This document shows positions 33,957 through 43,225 of a stretch of DNA of 64,000 nucleotides, one piece after another. The stretch covers positions 1 to 64,000 of the forward strand of contig CALIKL010000033.1 of the NCBI GenBank assembly GCA_938018055.1, read 5' to 3'. The stretch is from an uncultured bacterium. Its GTDB lineage: Bacteria; Bacteroidota; Rhodothermia; Rhodothermales; UBA10348. The translations under genes were made by a program, and so were the position numbers. Under the pieces are notes generated by a model. The model did no database searches, was not told where the DNA came from, and saw only the letters and a list, made by a program, of their open reading frames with translations. Positions within the stretch are counted from its first letter, which is position 1. The number at the start of each line of letters is the position of its first letter.

Positions 33957-33986
33957 CCCTCTTTATCGGGGCATGACAGATGTCCG

Positions 33987-34023
33987 TCCAAAAATGGCGC
34001 CCGTCCGCGTGGAGGGCGCCATT
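33987..34023 (-). terminator. rho-independent terminator of the 2-oxoglutarate dehydrogenase gene
   Basis: On the minus strand AATGGCGCCC (34023-34014) pairs with GGGCGCCATT (34002-33993), followed by a T run (33994-33990). It lies about 60 bp after the stop codon of the leftward gene at 34085 and faces the rpsU terminator. Confidence 0.85.
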
Positions 34024-34084
34024 CCGGAGAGGGTCCTTTGGGACAGGGCCTCGCTGCCCTAAGGGCTTAACCAAGTCGATGATT

Positions 34085-37000
34085 TCAGCTCAGATCCAGC
34101 GCTTCGCCTACTATCACGGCCTGTTCGGCTGCATGGATATGAGCTGAGCCAGTTGCCGGGCTCGCGGATGCTTTGCGTCCAACGTACCTGACCCGGCCAT
34201 TCATTCCCGCAGCCTCCATGGCGCTATCCAGTCTGCGATGCAGGTAGTGCCAGGCTCCCATGTTCTCTGGTTCCTCCTGGACCCAAAGCACATCCTTGGC
34301 GTCACTGAAACGCTTCAGTTGCTCGATGATTGCTTCTTCAGGGAACGGATAGAGCTGTTCGACACGGACCAGGGCAACGGGTGCATCAGCGAGTTTCTCG
34401 ACGAGGTCGTAGTAGACCTTTCCGCTGCAGAACACCACGCGTTCGGCCGAATCGATATCGGCAGGAATGACTTCCTGAAAGCGTCCACCTGTCAGTTCCT
34501 CGGGGACGGATATTACGGATGGATGCCGAAGCAAACTCTTCGGCGACATGACCACCATGGGTTTACGAAGCTCTTTCGATGCCTGACGTCGCAAACCATG
34601 GAAAAGATTGGCCGGCGTAGAAAAGGAGCAGACAATCATGTTGTTCTCGGCGCACAGCTGTAAGAATCGCTCCAATCGAGCGGAAGAGTGCTCCGGTCCC
34701 TGCCCTTCGAAACCGTGGGGAAGAAGGAGCACCATGCTGCTGGTTTGTCCCCACTTCTCTTCCGCGGCTGAAAGGAACTGGTCAAAAACAATCTGTGCTC
34801 CATTGGCAAAGTCACCGAACTGCGCTTCCCAGATCACGAGTGCATCGGGATTGGCCACCGAATACCCGTATTCAAAACCACAGACCGCGTACTCGGAGAG
34901 TAGCGAGTCATAGATGAACAGTCGCTCCTGCTCTTCCTTGATATGGTTCAGTGGGATGTATTCGCTGCCGTCTTCCTGATCATACAGCACCGCGTGACGA
35001 TGGCTGAATGTCCCGCGTCGTGAGTCCTGGCCGCTGATGCGAACACGCGTACCTTCTGCCAAAATGGATCCCAGGGCCAAGGCTTCGGCAAATCCCCAAT
35101 CGATCCTCTTGTCTTCGAAGTAAAGCTTCTCACGACGCGAGAACTGGCGGACCAGCTTCTTGTGCACGTTGAACTCTTCCGGCAGGTTATTCAGTGCCTT
35201 GACTACAGCCTCGAGGTCTTCGCTCGTGGCTTTCGTCTCAACCACAGGCAGGGGAGTGGGCTCCCGCTTCTTCAGAAGCTCCTCATTGGAAGGAGCTTCC
35301 CGTTGTACCAGCTCCTTGGTCCGGTCGAAGGCTTCCTGCAGGCGGGAACGGTAATCCTGGAGCATTTGCTCCGCATGCTCCGGCTGCATGTCTCCACGAC
35401 GGAGCAGCAGCTCGGTATAGAGTTTTCGCGGTGAGCGCTTTGCTTCAATCTTCCGATAAAGCGTCGGCTGCGTGTACGTTGGCTCGTCGCCCTCGTTGTG
35501 TCCACGAACGCGGTAGGAGAGCATGTCGATCACGACATCCTTGTTGAATGCCTGTCGGTACTCCAGAGCAAGGCGGGCTACACGGACGCAAGCTTCCGGA
35601 TCATCTCCGTTGACATGGAAGATGGGTGCCTGAATCATGCGCGCCGAATCCGTTGCATAGGTCGAGCTACGAGCCATTTCCGGACCCGTGGTGAATCCGA
35701 TCTGGTTGTTGATCACGACATGAATCGTTCCGCCCGTCTGATAGCCCGGTAGCTGACTCATGTGCAGCGTCTCCGCAACAACACCCTGACCAGCAAATGC
35801 GGCATCGCCGTGGATCAGGACGGGGATGACCGAATCGAGATAATCGCCGTCCGGGTTATCAATGGACTCGGTCCGGAATTCCTGTTTTGCACGCACCATG
35901 CCCTCTACGACTGGGTTGACCGCTTCGAGGTGACTTGGATTGGAGGCCAACGAGATGGTCACTTCCTGGCCGCCGGGCGCCACATGCTGAGCCATTGATC
36001 CGAGGTGATACTTGACGTCGCCCGATCCTTGCGTCGTATTGGGATCGATGTTGCCCTCAAACTCAGAGAATATCACCTCGTAGGGCTTGTTCATGATGTT
36101 GGCCAGGACGTTCAGACGGCCGCGGTGGGCCATTCCCATCACTACGTGGTCCACGTCCTTTTCGGCTGCATCAGACAAAATGCGATCGAGCATCGGGATG
36201 ATCGTCTCGGATCCCTCCAATGAGAACCGCTTGTGTCCGATGTACTTCGTATGCAGGAACGATTCGAAGGCTTCCGCAGCGTTCAATTTCTGCAGCATGC
36301 GGTGCATGTCTTTTTCTCCGATCGAGTAATCCGATTCACTCGGCTCGATACGATCCTGCAGCCACCGCTTCTCTTCGGGAGAAGAGATGTGCATGAACTC
36401 GATTCCGACCTGACGGGTGTAGGTTCGGCGCAGGATATCCAGGATATCACGCAGCGGCAACAGGTCTTTGCCTCCAAGGCCTCCTGTGACAAACTCACGG
36501 TCCAGGTCCCAGATGGTCAGGCCGTAGGTAGCCGGATCCAATTCCGGATGCGGTTCCCAATCGTAACCCAGCGGGTTGATGTCCGCCTCAAGATGTCCGC
36601 GTACGCGATATGCACGGATCAGCTGAAGGACCGAGGCTTCCTTGCGTATCGCGTCGATCTTGGAGCTCTGCGAACGCTTGCCGACCCGAGGGGTCGTGTC
36701 CTGGGCCAGTGTCCAGGGCTGGAAAGGAATATTCAGGTCCCGGAATATTCCCTGGTAGAAGTCGTGCTCGCCTCTGAGCAGGGCATCGATATGCGCCAGG
36801 AATCCTCCGCTTTCGGCACCCTGAATGACGCGGTGGTCATACGTCGAGGTGATGGTCATGACCTGCGAGATGCCGGTCTGACTGATCATCTCTGGCGGTA
36901 CAGCATAGTACTCGGTTGGATACCCAATCGAGCCCACGCCCACGATAACGCCCTGACCCGGCATGAGGCGTGGTACACTCAGGTTCGTACCGATCATACC

Positions 37001-37684
37001 CGGGTTGGTCAATGTGGCTGTCGTCCGCGCAAAGTCCTCGATCTCGAGTTTGTTGTCGCGTGCTCTTTTGACGACGTCGTTGTAGGCCCCCAACAACCGC
37101 GCGAAGTTGAGCTGATCTGCCGCTTTGACATTGGGTACCAGAAGTGTGCGCTTACCCCGACGCTCGATATCGATCGCGAGTCCCAGATTCACGTCATGGG
37201 GGATGACGTGAATGTGACCATCTTCTTCTTTGCGATACGTCGTATTCATCGCCGGAAATTTCTTCAAGGCGGTGATGATGGCGTAGGCAATGATGTGCGT
37301 GAAGGAGACCTTGTTGCCTCCGACGTGTCGCTGATGATCATTGATCAAGGCCCGGTTTTCCGCCATCAGTTTGACGGGGACCGTCCGGACAGAGGTCGCG
37401 GTCGGCACACCGAGGCTGGCCTCCATGTTCTCAACAATCTTTGCTCCCGGGCCGCGGATTACTTTTTCGTCCGCATGAACCGGTTCAGTGGCAGGAGCAG
37501 AAGCGGGTGCAGGTTTCGACGAGTCAGCCGGCTTCGAAGGCGCTGGAGCGGGTGCGACAAAACCATCGTCCGGCTTGAAGTCCTGGAAGAACTCTTTCCA
37601 GTTTTCGCCTACACTGTTGGGGTCTTGCAGGTACTGGCGATACAGTTCTTCGATGTAGCCGGTATTGAATCCGAGCGGTGTCAC
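34085..37684 (-). CDS. kgd: fused E2-E1 2-oxoglutarate dehydrogenase (Kgd/OdhA type)
   Basis: The 1199-residue enzyme oxidatively decarboxylates 2-oxoglutarate in the TCA cycle. Residues 1-40 are the E1 N-terminal peptide (YIEELYRQYLQDPNSVGENW); 41-75 a Pro/Ala linker; about 95-330 an E2 succinyltransferase domain with catalytic His284 in DHRVIQGAESGG; about 360-1199 the ThDP-dependent E1 (HRGRLNVLANIMNK, GDAAFAGQG, INNQIGFTT). No lipoyl domain is seen, so lipoyl arms must come from another E2, as in Actinobacteria. Such fusions are the rule in Actinobacteria; in Bacteroidota-type genomes separate SucA/SucB are more usual. It is monocistronic with its own terminator. Confidence 0.95.
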   Translation of the reverse strand: MTPLGFNTGYIEELYRQYLQDPNSVGENWKEFFQDFKPDDGFVAPAPAPSKPADSSKPAPASAPATEPVHADEKVIRGPGAKIVENMEASLGVPTATSVRTVPVKLMAENRALINDHQRHVGGNKVSFTHIIAYAIITALKKFPAMNTTYRKEEDGHIHVIPHDVNLGLAIDIERRGKRTLLVPNVKAADQLNFARLLGAYNDVVKRARDNKLEIEDFARTTATLTNPGMIGTNLSVPRLMPGQGVIVGVGSIGYPTEYYAVPPEMISQTGISQVMTITSTYDHRVIQGAESGGFLAHIDALLRGEHDFYQGIFRDLNIPFQPWTLAQDTTPRVGKRSQSSKIDAIRKEASVLQLIRAYRVRGHLEADINPLGYDWEPHPELDPATYGLTIWDLDREFVTGGLGGKDLLPLRDILDILRRTYTRQVGIEFMHISSPEEKRWLQDRIEPSESDYSIGEKDMHRMLQKLNAAEAFESFLHTKYIGHKRFSLEGSETIIPMLDRILSDAAEKDVDHVVMGMAHRGRLNVLANIMNKPYEVIFSEFEGNIDPNTTQGSGDVKYHLGSMAQHVAPGGQEVTISLASNPSHLEAVNPVVEGMVRAKQEFRTESIDNPDGDYLDSVIPVLIHGDAAFAGQGVVAETLHMSQLPGYQTGGTIHVVINNQIGFTTGPEMARSSTYATDSARMIQAPIFHVNGDDPEACVRVARLALEYRQAFNKDVVIDMLSYRVRGHNEGDEPTYTQPTLYRKIEAKRSPRKLYTELLLRRGDMQPEHAEQMLQDYRSRLQEAFDRTKELVQREAPSNEELLKKREPTPLPVVETKATSEDLEAVVKALNNLPEEFNVHKKLVRQFSRREKLYFEDKRIDWGFAEALALGSILAEGTRVRISGQDSRRGTFSHRHAVLYDQEDGSEYIPLNHIKEEQERLFIYDSLLSEYAVCGFEYGYSVANPDALVIWEAQFGDFANGAQIVFDQFLSAAEEKWGQTSSMVLLLPHGFEGQGPEHSSARLERFLQLCAENNMIVCSFSTPANLFHGLRRQASKELRKPMVVMSPKSLLRHPSVISVPEELTGGRFQEVIPADIDSAERVVFCSGKVYYDLVEKLADAPVALVRVEQLYPFPEEAIIEQLKRFSDAKDVLWVQEEPENMGAWHYLHRRLDSAMEAAGMNGRVRYVGRKASASPATGSAHIHAAEQAVIVGEALDLS

Positions 37685-37878
37685 GATGTGGACTCCGGGT
37701 GGTGATTGGAGAGCATTATGGGCACGGCGTGAACGAACCGGTTGGAAGCAGGATTCGGCACAACGGATACATATGTCCTTTTCGCAGCGCCTTCAAAGTG
37801 TAGCATGAGCACCCGAGGATATGATCCGGGCAGAAATGGGTCTTTAGCGTCACATCGACGCGCTTCATTTCTGAGCGA

Positions 37879-38901
37879 CTATAGCCATCCTTCGCCGCGA
37901 TACCAGGAAATCGTCTCGCGGATGCCCGTATCCAAGTCCACTCCTGGGGCATATCCCAGTTCAGTATGCGCCCTTTCATTACTGCACATAAGGGCAGCTT
38001 CGAGGATTTCGCGTGCTTTTTCCCGGTTCAGCGGTGGGTAGGACCCAAACAGTTTGCCTGCCAACTCACTTACCGCACCAACCGTGGGAACGATAAATCG
38101 GGGGACAGGAAGCGTCAAAACGCGGCGTCCCAATGCCTTGGATGCAGCGTCCCGCACCGCGTGCCAAGCAACCTGGTCTGGCCCTCCAAGGAAATACGTT
38201 TTCCCGACGGCATCCGGATGCGTGGCAGCGAGCAGTGTACCTTCAATCAGGTCACGCACGTGAACAAGGCTCAAGCTCGGAATGGCACCTTTGCCCACAA
38301 TGGGACAGATCCCGCGGGCTACCGACTGAAAAAACGTGTAGATGTCTGTTTCGCGCGGCCCGTACACGGCAGGTGGGCGGACGATCGTGAGATGTAGTTC
38401 GTTCATCCACGTATTCAAGCGCTCCTCCATCACCGCTTTCGAGTAGCCATAGTCCGAGACAGGTTCGAGCGCGACAGATTCATCCACGATGCCCCGTCCT
38501 CCACGACCTACGGCAGCAAGACTGGAGGCAACGACAACCCTGGGTGATCCGTCGGACTCGGCGACCGCTTTCATCAGGTTGTCTGTGCCCTCCACATTAT
38601 CCCGAATAAAGGCCGAACGTTCTGGTGCTCGCGTACGAGCGGCCATGTGGAATACAGCATCGACTCCCGCGACTCCCTGCTCAAGCACCGGACGATCATG
38701 CAACGTCCCTCTGCAGGTTTCGATGGGCAACCCCTGCAGCCATTTTGGATCTGTCCGCACCAGACACCGCACCATGGCACCCTGTGCCAGGAGTTCATCT
38801 ACTAGATGACTGCCTACGAAGCCTGTTCCGCCCGTCACGAAGACGGTTTTTCCAGTCCATTCGGAGGGTGAAGATGTTGAGGAAGAGGACATACCGAACA
38901 T
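37879..38901 (-). CDS. NAD-dependent epimerase/dehydratase family protein
   Basis: The product is an extended short-chain dehydrogenase of about 340 residues. It has the Rossmann motif VFVTGGTGFVGSHLVDEL (about 20-37), a YGYSKAVMEE segment with the catalytic Tyr-x-x-x-Lys (YSKAV form), and VRPPAVYGPRETD. The Ser-rich N-terminus makes the start unsure: ATG 38901 or 38892; an upstream ATG at 38940 adds atypical residues. It resembles NAD-dependent sugar epimerases, dihydroflavonol-reductase-like and sterol-dehydrogenase-like enzymes; substrate is unknown. rlmD lies upstream on the same strand with a ~95-bp gap. Confidence 0.85.
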   Translation of the reverse strand: MFGMSSSSTSSPSEWTGKTVFVTGGTGFVGSHLVDELLAQGAMVRCLVRTDPKWLQGLPIETCRGTLHDRPVLEQGVAGVDAVFHMAARTRAPERSAFIRDNVEGTDNLMKAVAESDGSPRVVVASSLAAVGRGGRGIVDESVALEPVSDYGYSKAVMEERLNTWMNELHLTIVRPPAVYGPRETDIYTFFQSVARGICPIVGKGAIPSLSLVHVRDLIEGTLLAATHPDAVGKTYFLGGPDQVAWHAVRDAASKALGRRVLTLPVPRFIVPTVGAVSELAGKLFGSYPPLNREKAREILEAALMCSNERAHTELGYAPGVDLDTGIRETISWYRGEGWL

Positions 38902-38996
38902 CACATCAAGGGCTATGTCACGAGAGTGCAGCGTGCGCACTGTCAGCTGTACAGGGCAAATACTGAATACGCAGGATGGGTTTTACCTGCTGGATT

Positions 38997-40397
38997 CTAG
39001 GTGCGCAACTTCAGTTGTGCAACGGACTCGATGTGGTGCGTATGTGGAAAAAGGTCAACCGGCTGGACCTGTACGACCTCAAATTGGTCTGTCAGGTAGG
39101 ACAGATCCTTGGCCTGTGATTGGGGATTGCAGGACACATAGACAAATCGTTCAGGCGCCAGCTCACCAATTTGTCGTACCACCTTCGGATGTAGACCAGC
39201 TCGCGGTGGATCAACAATCAGCACATCCGGCTTACCGTGCTTGGCAATGAAGTCGTCATTGAAGAGCTTCATCATATCGCCGGTCTCGAAGGTCACATTG
39301 GAAATGCCGTTCGCCTCGGCGTTGCGTCGAGCATTCTGAACGGCTTCTTCCACCAACTCAACACCTACAACGTGTTTGACATTCGGGGCCACGTACAGGG
39401 AGATGGTCCCGGCGCCGCAATACAGATCGTAAACCAGGTCGTCGGGAGTAAAGTTGGCATATTCCGCCGCTACCCGGTACAGCGTTTCAGCCTGACGCGT
39501 ATTGGTCTGGAAGAAGGCGTTGGATGCGATCTCAAAGGTGTGATCGCCAATCCGGTCGTGGATGACACCCGGTCCGAATACCACGTGCATTTCCTCGCCA
39601 AAAGCCGTCTGGGCAACGCCGGAATTGATGGTATTGATGAAGGTCGTCACACCCGGCGCCGTCTCCTGAATCCAAGCAGCGAGCTCTTGCATCTGCTCTT
39701 CGTCGTAATGGCTGGTCACCAGATTGACCATCACCTCTTCCGTATGGGTAGCTTGCCGAATCACCAGGTGACGGAGAAAGCCTGTGTGCTTTCGGGGATG
39801 CCACGCTTTCCAATCCCGTTCCAGGCTATAGGCTCTCATGGCGTTTACAAACGAGGCACTCCATTCGGACTGCAGATGACATTCGTGCAGATCCAGAACC
39901 TTGGCAAAATTGCCCGGGACATGCAGTCCGAGGGCGAACGATGTGTTGAAGTCCTCTCCGGACTTGATTTCCGCCGGTGTCAGCCAGCGCCCGGCGCTGA
40001 AACTGAATTCCATCTTGTTGCGGTAGTAGAACGTGTCGTCTGCGCCAAGGGCCGGGTGGACGGTGACATCCGAACGCCCCCCAGCATGTTCGAAGGATTC
40101 TTTTACCGATTGCGTCTTGGCGTCCAGCTGAGCCTCGTACGTTACATGCTGCCATTTGCAGCCACCGCACGTCCCGAAATAGGAACACTTGGCCTCTGTG
40201 CGTAACGGCGAAGGCTCGATGACTTCCAGCAAGGCCGCCTCGGCAAATTTTTTCCGTTTGCGAAAGACCCGAGCCTTGACGCGATCGCCGGGGACAGCGC
40301 CCGGTACAAAAATGACATAGCCATCCAGCCGCGTCAGGGACTTGCCCCGGTCGGCGAACTTTTCGATGTCCAGTGTCAGAATGGAGCCTTTTTTCAC
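38997..40397 (-). CDS. rlmD: 23S rRNA (uracil-C5)-methyltransferase RlmD family
   Basis: The 466-residue enzyme methylates a uracil of 23S rRNA. Residues about 1-60 form a TRAM domain; four Cys in CSYFGTCGGCKWQH (about 71-84) plus a later Cys bind a 4Fe-4S cluster; the SAM domain has LVYDLYCGAGTISL (about 330-343), GVELVEEAV and the catalytic DPPRAG and SCNPQSQAKDL with the nucleophilic Cys. RlmD and the closely related RlmCD cannot be separated by eye. Downstream of it lies the epimerase gene; upstream is a BamA-like gene after 42 bp. Confidence 0.92.
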   Translation of the reverse strand: MKKGSILTLDIEKFADRGKSLTRLDGYVIFVPGAVPGDRVKARVFRKRKKFAEAALLEVIEPSPLRTEAKCSYFGTCGGCKWQHVTYEAQLDAKTQSVKESFEHAGGRSDVTVHPALGADDTFYYRNKMEFSFSAGRWLTPAEIKSGEDFNTSFALGLHVPGNFAKVLDLHECHLQSEWSASFVNAMRAYSLERDWKAWHPRKHTGFLRHLVIRQATHTEEVMVNLVTSHYDEEQMQELAAWIQETAPGVTTFINTINSGVAQTAFGEEMHVVFGPGVIHDRIGDHTFEIASNAFFQTNTRQAETLYRVAAEYANFTPDDLVYDLYCGAGTISLYVAPNVKHVVGVELVEEAVQNARRNAEANGISNVTFETGDMMKLFNDDFIAKHGKPDVLIVDPPRAGLHPKVVRQIGELAPERFVYVSCNPQSQAKDLSYLTDQFEVVQVQPVDLFPHTHHIESVAQLKLRT

Positions 40398-40439
40398 GTC
40401 AGGTCACAGGTTGAAGGTGGGGAAGAAGCGACACATGGG

Positions 40440-42968
40440 TCAAAAAGTATGACCGATGCCGAATTGCAATACGGGGTCGCGGAATCGATCGGGAAGAAAA
40501 TCGCCGCGTCTTCTCGGGTCGTGGACCTTGTACGCCGCGTCGAGTCGGACTATCAGGTATTCCCAACCCAGGCGGAGACCAAATCCGGCTCCCAATCCCA
40601 TGTCGCCCACGAACGAGTTGAATCGGAAGCGACCATCGTCGGTACCCGGATTACGCGGTCCAAGCCAAACGTTTCCCGCGTCTGCGAAGAGGGTGAAGAT
40701 CCAGTCGGCTTCAAATAGTCGTCGGATCACGACGATACGTAGTTCAGCCGAAGCCTCGATCTTGATGTCGCCTCCAAGAATATTGGCTCCGTCGCTGGCA
40801 ACCAGTGAATCCGTGTCCGAGGTGAACCGGGCGGCTCCCGGTCCAAGCTCTCGCAATCGCCAGGCCCGAACGGAATTTGCGCCACCACTGTAAAATCGAC
40901 GGTCAAAGGGAACGACATCTGAACTGCCCGTGGGGTGCGCCATACCTACAAGTGCCTTCCAAGCGAATGTGCTGCGCTCCGTTAGCGGTTGGTAGGATCG
41001 TGCTTCGGCTGAGAATCGAACGTATTGCCGATAGATCATGCCGCGGTTCTGGCCGCTTCCACTGAAAAGCCCGAATCCAGGAATGGTGCCATCGATCGTC
41101 CCTGGTGAAAACACCCAGCCATCGAGGAGGCGCCCCAGGTTACCGCCGACTTCCAGCGCTGCTTCCCGCACGTGGCCCTCGTCCCGTCTGAACGGATCCG
41201 CGGTCGAACTTCGAAGGGTGTAGCGAAGCGCGTTGTTGAATTGTGGACGGGTATAATCCTCGATGATCTGTGCCTGCTGAACCGGGTCATCAACGGTTGT
41301 CAGGATGTCATCAAGGAAAATCTCCTGGAATCCATCAAGCGTATCTGGATTCGAAACACTCAGGTCTACGAGATCGATAATCGACGAACGTGTCTCGTTA
41401 TGCCTCAGCTCAAAGCGATACCGCGCGCCGCCTCGGCCGCGGAGCGTTAGCCGAAGCGCATCACGGCGCGCGGCCAACATCGAAAGGGTGATCTGACTTC
41501 GCGCGTCATAAAGCGATGAAAGCTCGTCAAACCGACCAAGAGGGAACGTCAGGTACGGATAGGAAAGACCGATCCTGTTCTCCCATTGAGCAGACGTGAA
41601 GCCCCCGAATCCTGCGATATCAGCCGAGATACTTCCTGTCGAGCTGATGGTCAGCGCTTCGCCACCTCCGAAAAGGTTGAGGTTTGAATAGGTGACACCC
41701 AGCCCCATCCCCAATTCATTGTCAGAATCGGCCAAGGCGCCGTTGCGCTGCTGCATGAATGTCTCGAACCGAACCTGGTGACGAACCCGGGTTCTGAGTC
41801 GAATCAGATGATCCAGGCGAATCGCGCCGTTTTCCAACGTATCCGGAACGGCCGGCTCGATGTCTGAGAACGCAAAAACACCTGTGGCGTCAAGACGCCG
41901 TTTGGTGGCCAGAAGACGGCTCTGGTTGAACTGGTCACCGGGCCGGAACTGAAGTGTTTGGGTCAACAAGTCAAATTCCAGTCGTTTCTCACCCGTGAAA
42001 TCTGCTGAGAGCGTCCCTCCTGTCTGACCCGGTTCGGACGAATCCAGGAACGTCGTGTCTTGACGTGCATCGACATTCTGCTGAGGTCCCTCGATTTGGT
42101 AGTGGACATTCCCGAATCGGTACCTCGAGCCCAGATCAACCGCCATGGTCACGTCAAACGAATCCGGATACATGGGATAGACGACGGCATGAATCGCATC
42201 CCGATAAACATCGGCGAAACCTCTATCCCGCAGAAAACGGATGAGGCGTTGCCGCTCTTCTACGAGCAAGGGCTCGGAGTAACGTAGATCGGCAGGGTAC
42301 CAGGACAGGGAATCCGAGACGGCCATATCCTGGGCAGGAATCAGTGATTCACCCCAAAGCTCCCGCTTTTCTGATTCGCGAAGCTCATCCAGTCCGTGGT
42401 ATTTGAACCGACGGATCGTGGTCGGAGCGTCTTCATCGATCTGGAAGTCAACCCGAACACGCTTTCCTAGCGCTAATCGGGTTACAACCGGAGTCACAGT
42501 CGCCTGCCGAAATCCTTCTCGCTGGTAAAAAAGACGGAGTTGCTCGGTATCCGATTCCAATATGGTTGACTCCAATACGGCAGGTGGCTCTCCTGCGCGC
42601 ATGAAGACGCGTCCCACCGCGCTTTCTCCAAGCGGACCTGCGCCGAACTGATACAGCCAGCGCCACCACGTAAAGCCGGGAACGCCCACCATGCGTCGAT
42701 TTCGTCGCGTCCGGATGTAAAGCGCGAGCTCATCGTCGGGGAAGAAGTCGTTTCCACTGAAGCCAACCTCCCAGACCAGGAGACTGTCAGGAATACTTGT
42801 CTGCTGCGCCGCACTATCAGAGGGAAGAGCGGTAACGGCCAGGAAGAAAAGCAGGCAAAGCCAGCAGCCGGACGAGTAGCGTCTATTCGTCTTCGTAGTA
42901 GAAGTCGTCGTCCTTGGTCGGAAAGTCCGGCCAGACTTCTTCAATACTTTCGTAGGGCTCTCCGTCAT
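40440..42968 (-). CDS. BamA/TamA-like outer-membrane beta-barrel protein
   Basis: The protein, about 842 residues, has a signal peptide (SSGCWLCLLFFLAVTALPSD, cleavage near AAQQ), several POTRA-like repeats (about 55-340; WEVGFSGNDFFPDDELAL, RRFKYHGLDELRESE) and a C-terminal 16-strand-type barrel (about 400-842) ending in a terminal Phe (FGIGHTF), as for Omp85 proteins. GANSVRAWRLRELGPGA contains the RGF-like barrel-lid motif in altered form (VRAW). It probably inserts or exports outer-membrane or lipid components, TamA-like rather than the essential BamA. The start is unclear: ATG 42968 or a TTG at 42944 follows the DUF2795 gene with overlap. Confidence 0.85.
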   Translation of the reverse strand: MTESPTKVLKKSGRTFRPRTTTSTTKTNRRYSSGCWLCLLFFLAVTALPSDSAAQQTSIPDSLLVWEVGFSGNDFFPDDELALYIRTRRNRRMVGVPGFTWWRWLYQFGAGPLGESAVGRVFMRAGEPPAVLESTILESDTEQLRLFYQREGFRQATVTPVVTRLALGKRVRVDFQIDEDAPTTIRRFKYHGLDELRESEKRELWGESLIPAQDMAVSDSLSWYPADLRYSEPLLVEERQRLIRFLRDRGFADVYRDAIHAVVYPMYPDSFDVTMAVDLGSRYRFGNVHYQIEGPQQNVDARQDTTFLDSSEPGQTGGTLSADFTGEKRLEFDLLTQTLQFRPGDQFNQSRLLATKRRLDATGVFAFSDIEPAVPDTLENGAIRLDHLIRLRTRVRHQVRFETFMQQRNGALADSDNELGMGLGVTYSNLNLFGGGEALTISSTGSISADIAGFGGFTSAQWENRIGLSYPYLTFPLGRFDELSSLYDARSQITLSMLAARRDALRLTLRGRGGARYRFELRHNETRSSIIDLVDLSVSNPDTLDGFQEIFLDDILTTVDDPVQQAQIIEDYTRPQFNNALRYTLRSSTADPFRRDEGHVREAALEVGGNLGRLLDGWVFSPGTIDGTIPGFGLFSGSGQNRGMIYRQYVRFSAEARSYQPLTERSTFAWKALVGMAHPTGSSDVVPFDRRFYSGGANSVRAWRLRELGPGAARFTSDTDSLVASDGANILGGDIKIEASAELRIVVIRRLFEADWIFTLFADAGNVWLGPRNPGTDDGRFRFNSFVGDMGLGAGFGLRLGWEYLIVRLDAAYKVHDPRRRGDFLPDRFRDPVLQFGIGHTF

Positions 42969-43101
42969 CTTCCATGGCTTCGAGGTTGTCCACAACCTCC
43001 AGCGGGGCGCCAGTGCGTTCTGCATAGTCAATCAACTCCAGCCGCGTGGCAGGCCATGGTGCATCTTCCAGATGCGATGCCAAGTCAAGGGTCCAGTACA
43101 T
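42883..43101 (-). CDS. DUF2795 family protein
   Basis: The 72-residue acidic protein (MYWTLDLASHLEDAPWPATR, LIDYAERTGAPLEVVDNLEA, DDGEPYESIEEVWPDFPTKD) is DUF2795, a small helical domain often found in Bacteroidota. The first Met could also be 9 bp upstream. Its 3' end overlaps the 5' end of the Omp85-like gene by up to 86 bp in another frame, so their expression is linked. The family's function is not known. Confidence 0.9.
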   Translation of the reverse strand: MYWTLDLASHLEDAPWPATRLELIDYAERTGAPLEVVDNLEAMEDDGEPYESIEEVWPDFPTKDDDFYYEDE

Positions 43102-43225
43102 TGAACACAATTTGGATGATTCGTTGCCCGTTCGTGGGACGATAGGTGCTGCCTTTCAAAGATGCAAGGCGCACCCCGCAGCGTGCAGGTTGGTCCCTTG
43201 CGCAAGGCGGTCCGCAAAAACGGCG

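Noticed and set aside
36233-37705. 490-codon open frame on the plus strand, antisense to the 2-oxoglutarate dehydrogenase gene
   Set aside because: It mirrors the codon pattern of the real gene, has no recognisable domain, and the minus-strand product is a complete, well-conserved enzyme.
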